Shown in pieces: positions 42,772 to 52,081 of a stretch of DNA of 64,000 nt; within the stretch, counting starts at the first letter, position 1, and each line of letters opens with the position of its first letter. Source of the stretch: JAVVTQ01 sp036653595 (lineage in GTDB: Bacteria; Bacillota; Clostridia; Oscillospirales; Ruminococcaceae); assembly GCA_036653595.1 (NCBI GenBank), contig JAVVTQ010000003.1:20274-84273 (forward strand), read 5' to 3'. A program made the translations under genes and the position numbers. Under the pieces are notes generated by a model. The model worked only from the letters and a program-made list of their open reading frames with translations. It had not been told where the DNA came from and did no database searches.

Positions 42772-43794
42772 ATGAAAAAAGTACTGTCAATTCTGCTAAT
42801 TCTTGCGCTGACATTTACACTGGTGTCATGCACACAGGAAAAAGAACCCGAATCGGAGAAAAAGGGAAAGCTCCTTCTGGGTTTGTCCTTTGCTTCGCTT
42901 GACGCGCTGTATTTCCAGGCTCAAAAGGAGCGCGCTGAAAAGGCTGCAACAGAACTGGGCTTTGATATCGTCATAGCCGTTGCTGACAATGATTCGAACA
43001 AACAGCTTCAGCAGTGCGAGGATATGCTCACGCAAAAAGTCGATGCACTGCTTGTCGTCCCCGTGGACAAGGTTGCCATTGTATCCGTTGTAGACGCATG
43101 TGTCGAAAAACAAATCCCCTATATCGCGGTTGGGCGTATGCCTGAGGACATGACCAATGTGGCATTTGCTGCAAAGGGCGATAACATTGACCGCGCGTGG
43201 GAATCGGCCAAGCTTATTCGCAAAATAGCCGACGATATGGGAAAAACAGGCACAATCAAGGTCATTGAAATGATAGGAAATCTCACAGACCAAGCGGCTG
43301 TGGAGCGTCATCAGGGCTTTGTTGAAGCTTCTGTCAAGTACAATTTGGAAATTGTGGGCGAGGTCAATACAGAGTGGGATACAGAGAAAGCGTACAACAG
43401 ATTTAACGATCTCATGCAGGTAGTTGACAAGTTTGACGCTGTCTACATGCCCTCCGATATGCTAATCTCCGGCTGCTTCTCAGTTCTTGAAAAGGAAGGC
43501 CTCTACTTCCCGGTGGGAGATCCCAAACACATTATTGTATGCGGAACAGACGCAGACGCCTATGCAGTATCAGAGGTTTCCAAGCGCAATCTCGATTTCT
43601 CGGTTGCCGCGGACGCTTTTGAAACAATTATGACTGCAATAACAACAACACTGGAAATCCTGGATGGCAAAATGCCGGCTGAAAAAATACATATAGTTCC
43701 GACATCCTGCGTTGCCACATGGAATGTAGACGAGATAATCAAGAACAAGTCAACATGGGGCACGCTCGGTGTCGATGAATACCTCGCAAAATAA
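42772..43794 (+). CDS. Sugar-binding lipoprotein of the ABC transporter (RbsB/type 1 periplasmic-binding fold)
   Basis: A 340-residue lipoprotein. The signal peptide ends in the lipobox LVSC at residue 20, so Cys20 is lipidated and the protein is tethered outside the membrane. The mature part has the type 1 binding fold with LGLSFASLDALYFQAQKER, DNDSNKQLQQCEDML and VDALLVVPVD, as in RbsB. The ligand is unknown. GGGAGAA precedes the ATG. Confidence 0.93.
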   Translation: MKKVLSILLILALTFTLVSCTQEKEPESEKKGKLLLGLSFASLDALYFQAQKERAEKAATELGFDIVIAVADNDSNKQLQQCEDMLTQKVDALLVVPVDKVAIVSVVDACVEKQIPYIAVGRMPEDMTNVAFAAKGDNIDRAWESAKLIRKIADDMGKTGTIKVIEMIGNLTDQAAVERHQGFVEASVKYNLEIVGEVNTEWDTEKAYNRFNDLMQVVDKFDAVYMPSDMLISGCFSVLEKEGLYFPVGDPKHIIVCGTDADAYAVSEVSKRNLDFSVAADAFETIMTAITTTLEILDGKMPAEKIHIVPTSCVATWNVDEIIKNKSTWGTLGVDEYLAK

Positions 43795-43833
43795 AAAAGT
43801 GAAATAATACAGATACTATTTGGAGGAACTGCA

Positions 43834-44841
43834 ATGCAGAGAGTCAAGGAAAAGACAAAACAGGCTGTTATTGACAATCCTGTTATCATAATGCTGTGCG
43901 TGATGATAGGTGTTTTAATCGTTGCGGTTCCTTCGTTTCTTTCAGTAGGAAATATTCTAAGTATCATGAAGCAGATTGCGCCGACAATGATTGTGGCAAT
44001 GGGCGTGACAGTGGTGTTCATCTCAAATGCAAAGGACTTATCAGCGGCCACCAATATGGCCTTTGCGGCGGTCATAGCTAACATAGTGATGATGAGAGTT
44101 GGAGGAACGGTCGGCACAGCACTGGGACTGTTAGCTGCTGTGGGCGTGGGACTTGTGTTTGGAACAATAAACGGATTTCTTGTAGCAAAGCTCGAAATTA
44201 ACCCATTTGTAGCCACACTTGTCAGCTCGCTTATTTTTGAGGGAATAGGTCTTGTCATAACAGACGCCCAATCTATAAATTATATGCCTAAATGGCTCAT
44301 CGCTATGGGGCGTATGAATATTCTTGGTATTCCGGCCATGATGATATTTGTTGTTGTTGTTTTTGTACTGGGGTCGTTTGTGCTCAAAAAAACCGGATTT
44401 GGACGTTGCCTGTTTGCTGTCGGAACAAGCAAAAATGCCGCATACCTCTCCGGCGTAAATCCTGTGCTGTATAAAATGATTGCATATTGGATTTGTGGAG
44501 TGTGTGCCAGCGTCGGCGGTGTCATGCTCAGCATAAGGCTTGGAGCGGCTTCTCAGGGTATGACGAAAACAGTCATGTTGGATATAATAAGCGCTGTTCT
44601 AATTGGCGGTGCAAGCATGTCAGGCGGAAAAGGCTCGCTTTTGGGAACAGCATTTGGTGTCACTGTGCTGGGACTGCTCGCCAATGGGCTGAACCTGCTC
44701 AATGTCGAATACAATGTTCTGACAATCATAAAGGGAATAATAATTCTAATCGCCGTTGTCATGGATGCACTCAAGGAAAAAGCATCTGACAACAGATTGA
44801 TAAGACTTGCGAAACTTGATGATGGCGTCAAAGCCAAATAA
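43834..44841 (+). CDS. Sugar ABC transporter permease (RbsC type), second of two
   Basis: A 335-residue polytopic permease, different in sequence from the one at 41763. It has MGVTVVFISNAKDLSAATNMAF in place of the usual G-x-DLS-x-G segment, and GGASMSGGKGSLLGTAFGVTVLGLL, the conserved ATPase-contact region. GGAGG lies before its ATG. With its partner it would form the channel. A strong terminator follows. Confidence 0.9.
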   Translation: MQRVKEKTKQAVIDNPVIIMLCVMIGVLIVAVPSFLSVGNILSIMKQIAPTMIVAMGVTVVFISNAKDLSAATNMAFAAVIANIVMMRVGGTVGTALGLLAAVGVGLVFGTINGFLVAKLEINPFVATLVSSLIFEGIGLVITDAQSINYMPKWLIAMGRMNILGIPAMMIFVVVVFVLGSFVLKKTGFGRCLFAVGTSKNAAYLSGVNPVLYKMIAYWICGVCASVGGVMLSIRLGAASQGMTKTVMLDIISAVLIGGASMSGGKGSLLGTAFGVTVLGLLANGLNLLNVEYNVLTIIKGIIILIAVVMDALKEKASDNRLIRLAKLDDGVKAK

Positions 44842-44900
44842 CCAAATAGGCTTACGTACGGAAAGCTATCGAGATAAAGCTATATTCCATATATCTACAA

Positions 44901-44945
44901 GAGGCCCGCTCCTGCACACATGCGCAGGAGCGGGCCTCCCTCTTT
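44901..44945 (+). terminator. Terminator of the first ABC operon
   Basis: A 15-base GC-rich stem, GAGGCCCGCTCCTGC with its complement (44924-44938), an eight-base loop and a T run at 44941-44945. Confidence 0.92.
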
Positions 44946-45159
44946 TTGTGAATTTAAAGTCTTATGAGGACAAGCGGTTTGAGTAAAACTTTATTGCATA
45001 TGCTTTTGATAGCTTATATTAATAGTGAAATACAGCGATTGCTACGGCCGTTGATTTTTCGAGGGTAAGAAAGGCAATGGAAAGGGTATGGTCTATAGTA
45101 ATTTGAGGAAAAGTGAGAATAAACAAAAATACTAACAAAATATTAGCAAATAAATAGGA

Positions 45160-45188
45160 TTGAAATATGATTAACTAAGGAGTATTAT
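45160..45188 (+). promoter_or_regulatory. Promoter of the second ABC/polyol operon
   Basis: TTGAAA (45160-45165), a 17-base spacer and TATTAT (45183-45188), about 130 bases before the first gene. Confidence 0.65.
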
Positions 45189-45208
45189 AAAACTAATATA
45201 AGAAACGC

Positions 45209-45230
45209 ATTTAGAAAAATACTTTATAAA
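45209..45230. promoter_or_regulatory. Candidate ROK-regulator operator, copy 1
   Basis: ATTTAGAAAA-N4-TTTATAAA lies about 15 bases after the predicted transcription start. The same 18 fixed bases with the same four-base gap occur at the ROK gene's own promoter (53533-53554). A related TTATAAAACTA also occurs at 45185-45195 and 45224-45234. Confidence 0.6.
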
Positions 45231-45316
45231 ACTAGTTACATTAAGGGGTACTTACTAATGAGCGCATGACATCCGCAAATTGCGGTGTTATTAATAAAAA
45301 ACCAGAAGGAGAAAAC

Positions 45317-46309
45317 ATGAAAAAACTATTAGCACTATTATTGGCATTCATTATGGCACTTGGCATGTCTGCCTGTGGTGGCACGGGGACCAAAGACGGA
45401 GAAAGCATCAACAAAGAAGAACCGCTTAAAATAGGCATCTGTGTCGGCGCTTGGACCTCTAACCCGATTTTCATTGACGCGGGCAACAACCTTAGAGCAA
45501 TCGCAAAGGAAAATGGCTATGAGCTTTACGAAAAAGATTTGACAACAGATACAGTCGTGACCACACTCGAAAATTTCATATCCATTGGATGCGATATTGT
45601 ACTGGTTCAGGCAAACCAAGCTCCCGATGCAGTCGCTTCTCTAATGCCGCGCTTCAAAGAAGCCGGAATCACTCTTGCAATTTACGATTCTGATGCATTC
45701 AAAGATGAACCCTGCGTGGCGTATTCTGCTACATGCAGCAACTATGATGCTGGTTATGCCCTTGGCAAGGCTGCTGCTGAATGGGCAAATAAAAATATAG
45801 ATGGTCATGTATATGCCGGGGTTATCAATAGAGAATCAAACGAAACATTCAGATTTCGTGCAGTAGGTATAAGTGATGCTCTTAAAAAATTCCTTACAGA
45901 CGGTGAAGTGAGTGCATCCGTTGAGTCTGTTCCCGGGAATAATGAAGGCGGGATGAAAGCCGCAGAGGATTTGAGGGCGGCAGTTCCGAATATGAATCTT
46001 TGCATTGCATGGAATGGTGGTGCCGGAGTTGGTGCGTACGAAGCCCTCAAGGCAGCTAACTGGAATGGTGCGCTGTTTACCTGCGACTGCTCACAGGATG
46101 AGGTAAAGGCGCTTTTGGACAAAAACATCCTTATTGGTTCGCTTGATCTTGATCTGGGCAATCAATTTGAAATATTGCTTACAAAAACGATAGATTATGT
46201 CAAAAATGGATGTAAATACCCTGAAGGAGCAACCGATGCTGACAAATGCTGGTTCTATCCTGTAACTCTTGTTACACAGGAAACGGCAAAAGATTATCTG
46301 CTAGGCTGA
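45317..46309 (+). CDS. Sugar/polyol-binding lipoprotein of the second ABC transporter
   Basis: A 330-residue lipoprotein. The signal peptide ends with the lipobox GMSAC; the mature part has a type 1 periplasmic-binding fold (IGICVGAWTSNPIFIDAGNNLRAIA, then VLVQANQAPDAVASLMPRFKEAGITLAIYDSD). Ligand unknown, though the downstream dehydrogenase and kinase suggest a polyol or short sugar. AAGGAG six bases before the ATG at 45317 selects this start. A perfect hairpin after the stop probably raises its level over the membrane components. Confidence 0.9.
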   Translation: MKKLLALLLAFIMALGMSACGGTGTKDGESINKEEPLKIGICVGAWTSNPIFIDAGNNLRAIAKENGYELYEKDLTTDTVVTTLENFISIGCDIVLVQANQAPDAVASLMPRFKEAGITLAIYDSDAFKDEPCVAYSATCSNYDAGYALGKAAAEWANKNIDGHVYAGVINRESNETFRFRAVGISDALKKFLTDGEVSASVESVPGNNEGGMKAAEDLRAAVPNMNLCIAWNGGAGVGAYEALKAANWNGALFTCDCSQDEVKALLDKNILIGSLDLDLGNQFEILLTKTIDYVKNGCKYPEGATDADKCWFYPVTLVTQETAKDYLLG

Positions 46310-46321
46310 AAATTCGTTAAT

Positions 46322-46352
46322 GGTCATGTGTGGGATTCTCCCACACATGACC
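46322..46352 (+). other. Intercistronic hairpin after the binding-protein gene
   Basis: A perfect 14-base stem (46322-46335 with 46339-46352) and a three-base loop without a U-run. Such structures often protect the binding-protein message from 3' decay so that it is made in excess. Confidence 0.75.
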
Positions 46353-46377
46353 TATATAAAGGGTATAGGGGTGATGA

Positions 46378-47883
46378 TTGTTGCAAGATGTTTTATTGTC
46401 ACTAAAGAACATTTCAAAGCGGTATCCGGGAGTATTGGCACTGGACAACGTTTCGTTGGATATATACAAAGGGGAGACCCTCGCAATCGTAGGGGAAAAC
46501 GGGGCGGGCAAATCAACGCTCATAAAGATTCTCTCGGGCGCAATAACTCCCACAGAGGGTTCTATTGTTTTTGAGGATAAAGAATACTCATCGATGAACC
46601 CTCAATTGTCCACAGCGCTAGGAGTTTCGGTGATCTACCAAGAATTCAACCTGATGGACAAGCTCAGCGTCGCAGAGAATATATACGCCGGCCACCTGCC
46701 GACAAAAAATAGGCTATTTGATCAAAAAGAAATGTTCAGGCAGGCTGGAAAAATATTCGAAGAGATGAAAGTTAAAATTGATGTGACACAAAAGGTTGAA
46801 GAGCTGTCTGTCGCATATATGCAGCTTGTGGAAATTGCAAAATCACTCACAAAGAATGTAAATCTATTGATCATGGATGAACCGACGGCTCCGCTTACAA
46901 CAAACGAAACAGAACTCTTATTTGAAACAATGAAAAGGCTTAAAGACAACGGAGTCACTATTATCTATATTTCCCACAGACTAAGTGAGATTTTCAGTGT
47001 GGCAGACAGAGTTACCATACTGAGAGACGGAAAAAAGATATCTACACATGAAATTGGCGATATAACGAAGGAAAAGTTGATATGTGGAATGGTAGGGCGT
47101 GAAATGAAGGATACCTTTCCGCAAAAGAAAAATACACTTGGTAAAACGATATTGAGAGTTAAAAATCTCTGCGGCAACGGAGTGAAAGATGTCAGCTTCG
47201 AATTGCACAGAGGCGAAATTTTAGGGCTAGCAGGCTTGGTGGGTGCCGGTAGAACGGAAATAATGAGAGTTCTCTTCGGTGCAGACAAAATGGAGTCAGG
47301 GGAAATCTATTTAGATGATAAAAAAGTATCTTTTGCAAGCCCAAAGCAAGCGGTAAAAGATGGTGTTGGATTGATTCCTGAGGATAGAAAGCGTCAGGGC
47401 GCAATACTTTCTCTGCCTATCAGCCAAAACATATCATTGCCTAATCTCCGCAGAATATCAAAGCTTTGTTTGCTCAACAAAAAAAAAGAAAGAGAAATGA
47501 TTGATGGGCAGATTGCATCATTGAAAATCTCGTGCTATTCCGGCAAGCAACTTGCAGGAACTTTGTCCGGAGGAAACCAACAAAAAGTAGTTTTGGCAAA
47601 GTGGCTTGCCTCGAATGCAAAAGTTCTTATTTTTGACGAACCTACAAGAGGAATAGATGTAGGGGCAAAGCAGGAGATATATAATCTGCTGAACAAACTT
47701 TGCGAAAAGGGAATGGCAATTATTATGATTTCCTCCGAAATGGATGAGATTATTGGCATGTCAGATAGAATAGTGGTTCTGTATGAAGGCACACAGATGA
47801 GAATTCTTGAAAAAGAAGAGTTTTCACAAGAGGTAATTCTGACGCTGGCATCAGGAGAAAACCTAAGGAGTGAACACAAATGA
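46378..47883 (+). CDS. Sugar ABC transporter, tandem ATP-binding protein (second system)
   Basis: A 501-residue protein with two ABC domains: GENGAGKST, LSVAYMQL and LIMDEPTAPL in the first, and GLVGAGRTE, LSGGNQQK and IFDEPTRGIDVG in the second. It is the same RbsA-type arrangement as the first system but clearly divergent. Start codons available are TTG 46378 and TTG 46381, downstream of AGGGGTGAT; there is no ATG. Its last bases overlap the permease start (ATGA). Confidence 0.94.
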   Translation: MLQDVLLSLKNISKRYPGVLALDNVSLDIYKGETLAIVGENGAGKSTLIKILSGAITPTEGSIVFEDKEYSSMNPQLSTALGVSVIYQEFNLMDKLSVAENIYAGHLPTKNRLFDQKEMFRQAGKIFEEMKVKIDVTQKVEELSVAYMQLVEIAKSLTKNVNLLIMDEPTAPLTTNETELLFETMKRLKDNGVTIIYISHRLSEIFSVADRVTILRDGKKISTHEIGDITKEKLICGMVGREMKDTFPQKKNTLGKTILRVKNLCGNGVKDVSFELHRGEILGLAGLVGAGRTEIMRVLFGADKMESGEIYLDDKKVSFASPKQAVKDGVGLIPEDRKRQGAILSLPISQNISLPNLRRISKLCLLNKKKEREMIDGQIASLKISCYSGKQLAGTLSGGNQQKVVLAKWLASNAKVLIFDEPTRGIDVGAKQEIYNLLNKLCEKGMAIIMISSEMDEIIGMSDRIVVLYEGTQMRILEKEEFSQEVILTLASGENLRSEHK

Positions 47884-48878
47884 AAGCAAAAAAATTTATT
47901 CAGGACAATGCATCATGGGCAGTTCTTCTAGTCCTGCTTGCGATGTTCTCAATATTAAGCCCAAACTTCAGAACCTTTAACAATGCGATAACGATATTGA
48001 GACAGGTTTCTGTCAATGGAATTGCGGCTGTTGGGCTTTCAATAATACTGATTTCCGGAGGAATCGACCTGTCGACAGGTTCTCAGGCTGCTGTCAGTGG
48101 AATGATTTGTTCTCTGCTTGTTGTCAAGGCGGGTTGGGGTACTGTGCCTGCGATAGTTGTCGCAGTAGTGCTCAACGCGGTTGTTTTCGGTATTCTTAAT
48201 GGCCTTGCAATAGCGTATACGGACATGCCACCACTTATAGCAACGCTTGGCACCATGAACATTGCAAGAGGGGTTGCTTTTCTTATCAATAACGGATTTA
48301 CGGTATATGGTCTGCCAGAATCAGCAAAGTTTCTCGGGCAAGCTTCAGTTGGGCCTATTCCTGTGTGTGTACTACTACTGCTGATTATTCTGATAATAGG
48401 TTCATTTATACTAAACAAGACCACCTACGGTCGACTTATATTCTCAGTTGGTGCAAATAATGAAGCGGCGAGATTGAGCGGTATACCTGTGAAGCAGATA
48501 ATGATTTCGGCATACTTTGTCGGAAGCATCTTTATAAGCCTTGCAGGAATTGTCCTTATGAGCAGACTCAACAGCGGAATGCCTTCTGCTGGCTCCGATA
48601 TATATATAGATATTTTGGCGGGCTGCATCATTGGAGGTATCTCATCCAAGGGTGGAGAGGGCAATATTGTTCGGATGGTAAGCGGCATTTTGATAATGGG
48701 CATAATTTCAAACGGCATGAATGTTGTCGGCATATCGGAGTACTGGCAATATGTTGCAAAGGGCGGAATACTTATCGCATCAGTTGGAATAGATTCGTAT
48801 CGCTCGAAAAAGAGCTTGGACAGAAAAAGCCATATGATTAGAAGTAGCGCCGCCACCAGCACAGCGGTTAAGCGATAG
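47880..48878 (+). CDS. Sugar ABC transporter permease (RbsC type, second system)
   Basis: A 332-residue permease with about ten helices. LISGGIDLSTGSQAAVSGM is the conserved RbsC segment and GGISSKGGEGNIVRMVSGILIMGII the ATPase-contact loop. Unlike the first system only one permease is present, so it should act as a homodimer. It overlaps the ATPase gene by four bases and ends 48 bases before the dehydrogenase gene. Confidence 0.93.
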   Translation: MKAKKFIQDNASWAVLLVLLAMFSILSPNFRTFNNAITILRQVSVNGIAAVGLSIILISGGIDLSTGSQAAVSGMICSLLVVKAGWGTVPAIVVAVVLNAVVFGILNGLAIAYTDMPPLIATLGTMNIARGVAFLINNGFTVYGLPESAKFLGQASVGPIPVCVLLLLIILIIGSFILNKTTYGRLIFSVGANNEAARLSGIPVKQIMISAYFVGSIFISLAGIVLMSRLNSGMPSAGSDIYIDILAGCIIGGISSKGGEGNIVRMVSGILIMGIISNGMNVVGISEYWQYVAKGGILIASVGIDSYRSKKSLDRKSHMIRSSAATSTAVKR

Positions 48879-48926
48879 CAGCTTAGAGATGAAATTAAAT
48901 TACATGCAAAAGATTTGGAGGACACT

Positions 48927-50003
48927 ATGAATATACCAAAAACAATGAAAGCACTTGTGGCGCACAGCGCAAGCGACTATCGCTACACAGAGAGTTATCC
49001 GACTCCTGAATGCGGATCCGAAGATTTGCTTATACGTACTGAGGGTTGTGGAATATGTGCTGGAGATCTCAAGTGTCTCCACGGTGCTGCAATGTTCTGG
49101 GGTGATAATACACAGCAACCATGGGTAAAGCCACCCTTTATACCAGGACATGAATTTGTTGGAATAATTGAATCCTGTGGTGAAAATGTAAGTGAATATC
49201 ATGTTGGAGACAGAATTGCGGTTGATCAGATTGCACCCTGCGGAGAGTGCCGATTTTGCAAGAACGGACATTATTGGATGTGCCAGCCACACGAAATCTA
49301 TGGATTTTTCAATGATTTCTGCGGGGGCATGGCGGAATTTGTCAGAATACCGACAAAACGCTCGGTAATACACAGAGTACCCAAAGAACTTTCCTTTGAA
49401 GAGGCAATCTGCATAGAACCCTATGCATGCTCAAAGCATTGTATAGATCGTGCACAGATAGAATGCGAAGACATCGTGGTGCTGTCGGGTGCCGGCACGC
49501 TGGGCTTGGGAATGGTCACATACGCGCGTATGCGCTCACCGAAGAAACTGATTGTTCTCGACATGATTGACAGTCGCCTTGAAAAGGCAAGGGAATTTGG
49601 TGCGGACATAGTGTGGAATCCGGCAAAAGTAAACGTAGTGGATGAGATTATGAAAATTACTGACGGATATGGCTGTGATGTTTATATTGAAGCAACCGGA
49701 AATCCGGCATCAGTGACACAGGGAATGCAAATGATTAGAAAACTCGGAAGATTTGTTGAATTCAGCGTCTTTGGAGCGCCGGCAACACTGGACTGGTCCA
49801 TCATCGGAGACAGAAAAGAGCTGGATGTGCGCGGATCACACCTTTCTCCTTACTGTTTTCCATTTGTCATTGAAAATATCGCCAACGGTAAGTTAAATAC
49901 AAATGGAGTTGTCAGCAGTATCTTTGAGCTTAAAGATTGGGAAAAAGCATTTGATTATGCAAGCGGCAAATACGGCGATTTTAAGGTTGCATTTAAGTTT
50001 TGA
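48927..50003 (+). CDS. Zinc-dependent medium-chain dehydrogenase, erythritol/L-threitol dehydrogenase type
   Basis: A 358-residue MDR enzyme. The catalytic zinc ligands are in GICAGDLK and PGHEFVG; the structural zinc lobe has four cysteines in CGECRFCKNGHYWMC. The NAD site is VVLSGAGTLGLGMVTYA. GMQMIRKLGRFVEFSVFGAP and DWSIIGDRKELDVRGSHL are typical of proteins annotated as erythritol/L-threitol dehydrogenase, which oxidise a four-carbon polyol to a ketose. GGAGG sets the ATG at 48927. With the transporter and FGGY kinase it outlines uptake, oxidation and phosphorylation of a polyol; the substrate remains to be shown. Confidence 0.85.
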   Translation: MNIPKTMKALVAHSASDYRYTESYPTPECGSEDLLIRTEGCGICAGDLKCLHGAAMFWGDNTQQPWVKPPFIPGHEFVGIIESCGENVSEYHVGDRIAVDQIAPCGECRFCKNGHYWMCQPHEIYGFFNDFCGGMAEFVRIPTKRSVIHRVPKELSFEEAICIEPYACSKHCIDRAQIECEDIVVLSGAGTLGLGMVTYARMRSPKKLIVLDMIDSRLEKAREFGADIVWNPAKVNVVDEIMKITDGYGCDVYIEATGNPASVTQGMQMIRKLGRFVEFSVFGAPATLDWSIIGDRKELDVRGSHLSPYCFPFVIENIANGKLNTNGVVSSIFELKDWEKAFDYASGKYGDFKVAFKF

Positions 50004-50037
50004 AAAAACACGCCATACACAACTGAACGGAGCAAAG

Positions 50038-51633
50038 ATGATGAATCAAGAGAATGCTGCCAATGCGATAAAGTCAGGAGAAACAGTACTGGGCATAGAG
50101 CTGGGATCAACAAGAATAAAATCAGTTCTTATTAATGCATCACATGAGGTCATTGCAAGCGGAAGTTATGGTTGGGAAAACAGTTATGTAAGCGGTTTGT
50201 GGACATATGAATTGAGCGCAGCAATTGAAGGGCTGCAAAAGAGCTACGCATCGCTGACAGAGGATGCTCGCTCAAAGTATGGTACCGATATTGAAAACAT
50301 AAGTGCAATCGGAATTTCAGGTATGATGCACGGCTATTTGGTTCTCAATGAAAAAGGTGTTCAGCTGTCAAAATTTCTGACATGGAGAAATACAAACACC
50401 ACGGAGGCTGCCTCCAAGTTGATTGAAACTTTTGACTACAATATCCCCTTGAGATGGAGTATAGCGCAACTCTATCAGGCTATACTTGAGGGTCAAGAAC
50501 ATGTTAGCAACATCAACTACATCACTACGTTGGCCGGATATATCCATTTAAAACTGAGCGGGGAAAAGGTTATTGGAATCGGAGATGCGTCGGGCATGTT
50601 TCCGATTGATTCTGAGATTAAGGATTTCAACCAGAAAATGTTAGCTCAGTTCTCAGTGCTGGTACAGGGCAAGTACAAATGGGATATAAGGAAAATTCTA
50701 CCAAAAGTGTTGGTGGCAGGGGAAAATGCAGGATACCTGACAGAAGACGGAGCAAGACTTCTTGATCCGTCTGGGAAGCTGAGGGCAGGGATACCTATGG
50801 CTCCTCCTGAGGGCGACGCTGAGACGGGAATGACGGCGACAAATTCAGTTGCCGTCAATACCGGCAATGTCTCGACAGGTACTTCGATTTTTTCAATGGT
50901 AGTTTTGAAAAAGCAGTTGAGCAAGCTTTACAGAGAAATTGACATGGTAACAACACCCAGCGGCATGCCAGTAGCAATGGTTCACTGCAATAACGGAACA
51001 TCTGAAATTGATGCATGGTTTGGCATTTTTAAGAGATTTGCTGAATGCAGCGGGATAGAGCTAAAAAACAATGAGATATATGATATTTTGTACAGAGAAA
51101 GCCTGGAGGGCAGTCTTGATTGCGACGGAATTGTGACGTTCAATTATCTTTCAGGCGAACCAATTACAGGAACTACTGAAGGCCGGCCTCTGGTGGTTCG
51201 CAAGGCTGACAGTGACTTTTCACTGGCAAACTTCATGAGGTCTCAAATCTATTCGGTTTTGGCAACTTTGGTTATTGGGATGCAGATACTCACAGACGAG
51301 AACGTGATAATAAAACGGCTGACCTGCCATGGAGGATTATTTAAAACATCGGGAGTTGCTCAGAGATATATGGCTGCGGCGACAAACTCGTCGGTAACGG
51401 TGATGGACAATGCTGGAGAAGGGGGACCATTTGGCATGGCACTTTTGGCAGCATATATGAAATTCAGAAATCCAGGCGAATCGCTTGATGACTATCTGCA
51501 AAAAAAAGTATTTGACATTTCGAAAGGCAGCACGGTTGTTCCAAATACACAGGAGGTAGAGGGCTACGCACGCTATCTTCAAAAGTATAGGCAGGCATTG
51601 AAAACAGAGATGTCAGCAGTTGAGAACATATAA
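50038..51633 (+). CDS. FGGY-family carbohydrate kinase (xylulokinase-like)
   Basis: A 531-residue kinase of the FGGY family. GIELGSTRIKSVLIN is the N-terminal phosphate-binding loop; GISGMMHGYLVLN and FLTWRNTNT follow as in xylulokinases, VNTGNVSTGTSIFSMVV is the second phosphate loop, and LTCHGGLFKTSGVAQRYMAAATN with DNAGEGGPFGMALLAAY matches the C-terminal FGGY signature. It probably phosphorylates the ketose formed by the preceding dehydrogenase. Two ATGs at 50038 and 50041 follow GGAG. A longer frame to 49903 overlaps the dehydrogenase gene. Confidence 0.88.
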   Translation: MMNQENAANAIKSGETVLGIELGSTRIKSVLINASHEVIASGSYGWENSYVSGLWTYELSAAIEGLQKSYASLTEDARSKYGTDIENISAIGISGMMHGYLVLNEKGVQLSKFLTWRNTNTTEAASKLIETFDYNIPLRWSIAQLYQAILEGQEHVSNINYITTLAGYIHLKLSGEKVIGIGDASGMFPIDSEIKDFNQKMLAQFSVLVQGKYKWDIRKILPKVLVAGENAGYLTEDGARLLDPSGKLRAGIPMAPPEGDAETGMTATNSVAVNTGNVSTGTSIFSMVVLKKQLSKLYREIDMVTTPSGMPVAMVHCNNGTSEIDAWFGIFKRFAECSGIELKNNEIYDILYRESLEGSLDCDGIVTFNYLSGEPITGTTEGRPLVVRKADSDFSLANFMRSQIYSVLATLVIGMQILTDENVIIKRLTCHGGLFKTSGVAQRYMAAATNSSVTVMDNAGEGGPFGMALLAAYMKFRNPGESLDDYLQKKVFDISKGSTVVPNTQEVEGYARYLQKYRQALKTEMSAVENI

Positions 51634-52081
51634 TAAGTACTTAATTCTTGCAAAAAAGTCACCGGATACAGTCGAGATAATGATGAAAGCCAGTCTCGAC
51701 TTTAACCTACGTCTGTCGCAACTGTGTGCAGAGCATAGCTATAAATCGTATTGAATGTTGTGTTTTATGTTCAGCATTGGTTGTGATATTCACGCAAAAT
51801 CGGGGTTTTGTCTATGGCGCTGCATCAATGCTTTCAATTATGGAGATATCATCCGCTGTAAAAGCATTTTCGAACAGGAGGAATTCGAGGTTGCAATTGC
51901 GATTATCAGGGTTCGCGAGCTGTAATTTTAGTTGTGGCATATTTTAGGCTTTTTATGCGATTTGAAAAGCACGGAAGGTCACTTTGGGATGTTCTATATG
52001 TTTTAGCAATGCTGCTGCTGATGTGCGTAAAAAAGCACAAATTTATAGAAAAGACTTGTAAAGCTATCAACGGGAGGAAAC
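51634..52081. other. Intergenic region before the esterase gene
   Basis: No gene is supported. AGTCGAGA (51670-51677) pairs with TCTCGACT (51694-51701) as a weak terminator-like hairpin. A 73-codon frame at 51726-51947 has no ribosome site and no family resemblance. At about 52041-52062 the sequence ATTTATAGAAAAGACTTGTAAA loosely resembles the ROK operator. Confidence 0.45.

Larger units (their letters stand above)
44842..45316. other. Intergenic region between the two ABC transporter operons
   Basis: No gene is visible in these 475 bases. They contain a terminator, an AT-rich stretch, the second operon's promoter and its candidate operator, each listed separately. A small CCGCA/TGCGG hairpin near 45271-45285 lies just before the ribosome site. 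Confidence 0.55.

Noticed and set aside
51726..51947. 73-codon frame in the gap before the esterase gene
   Set aside because: No ribosome-binding site or family resemblance.
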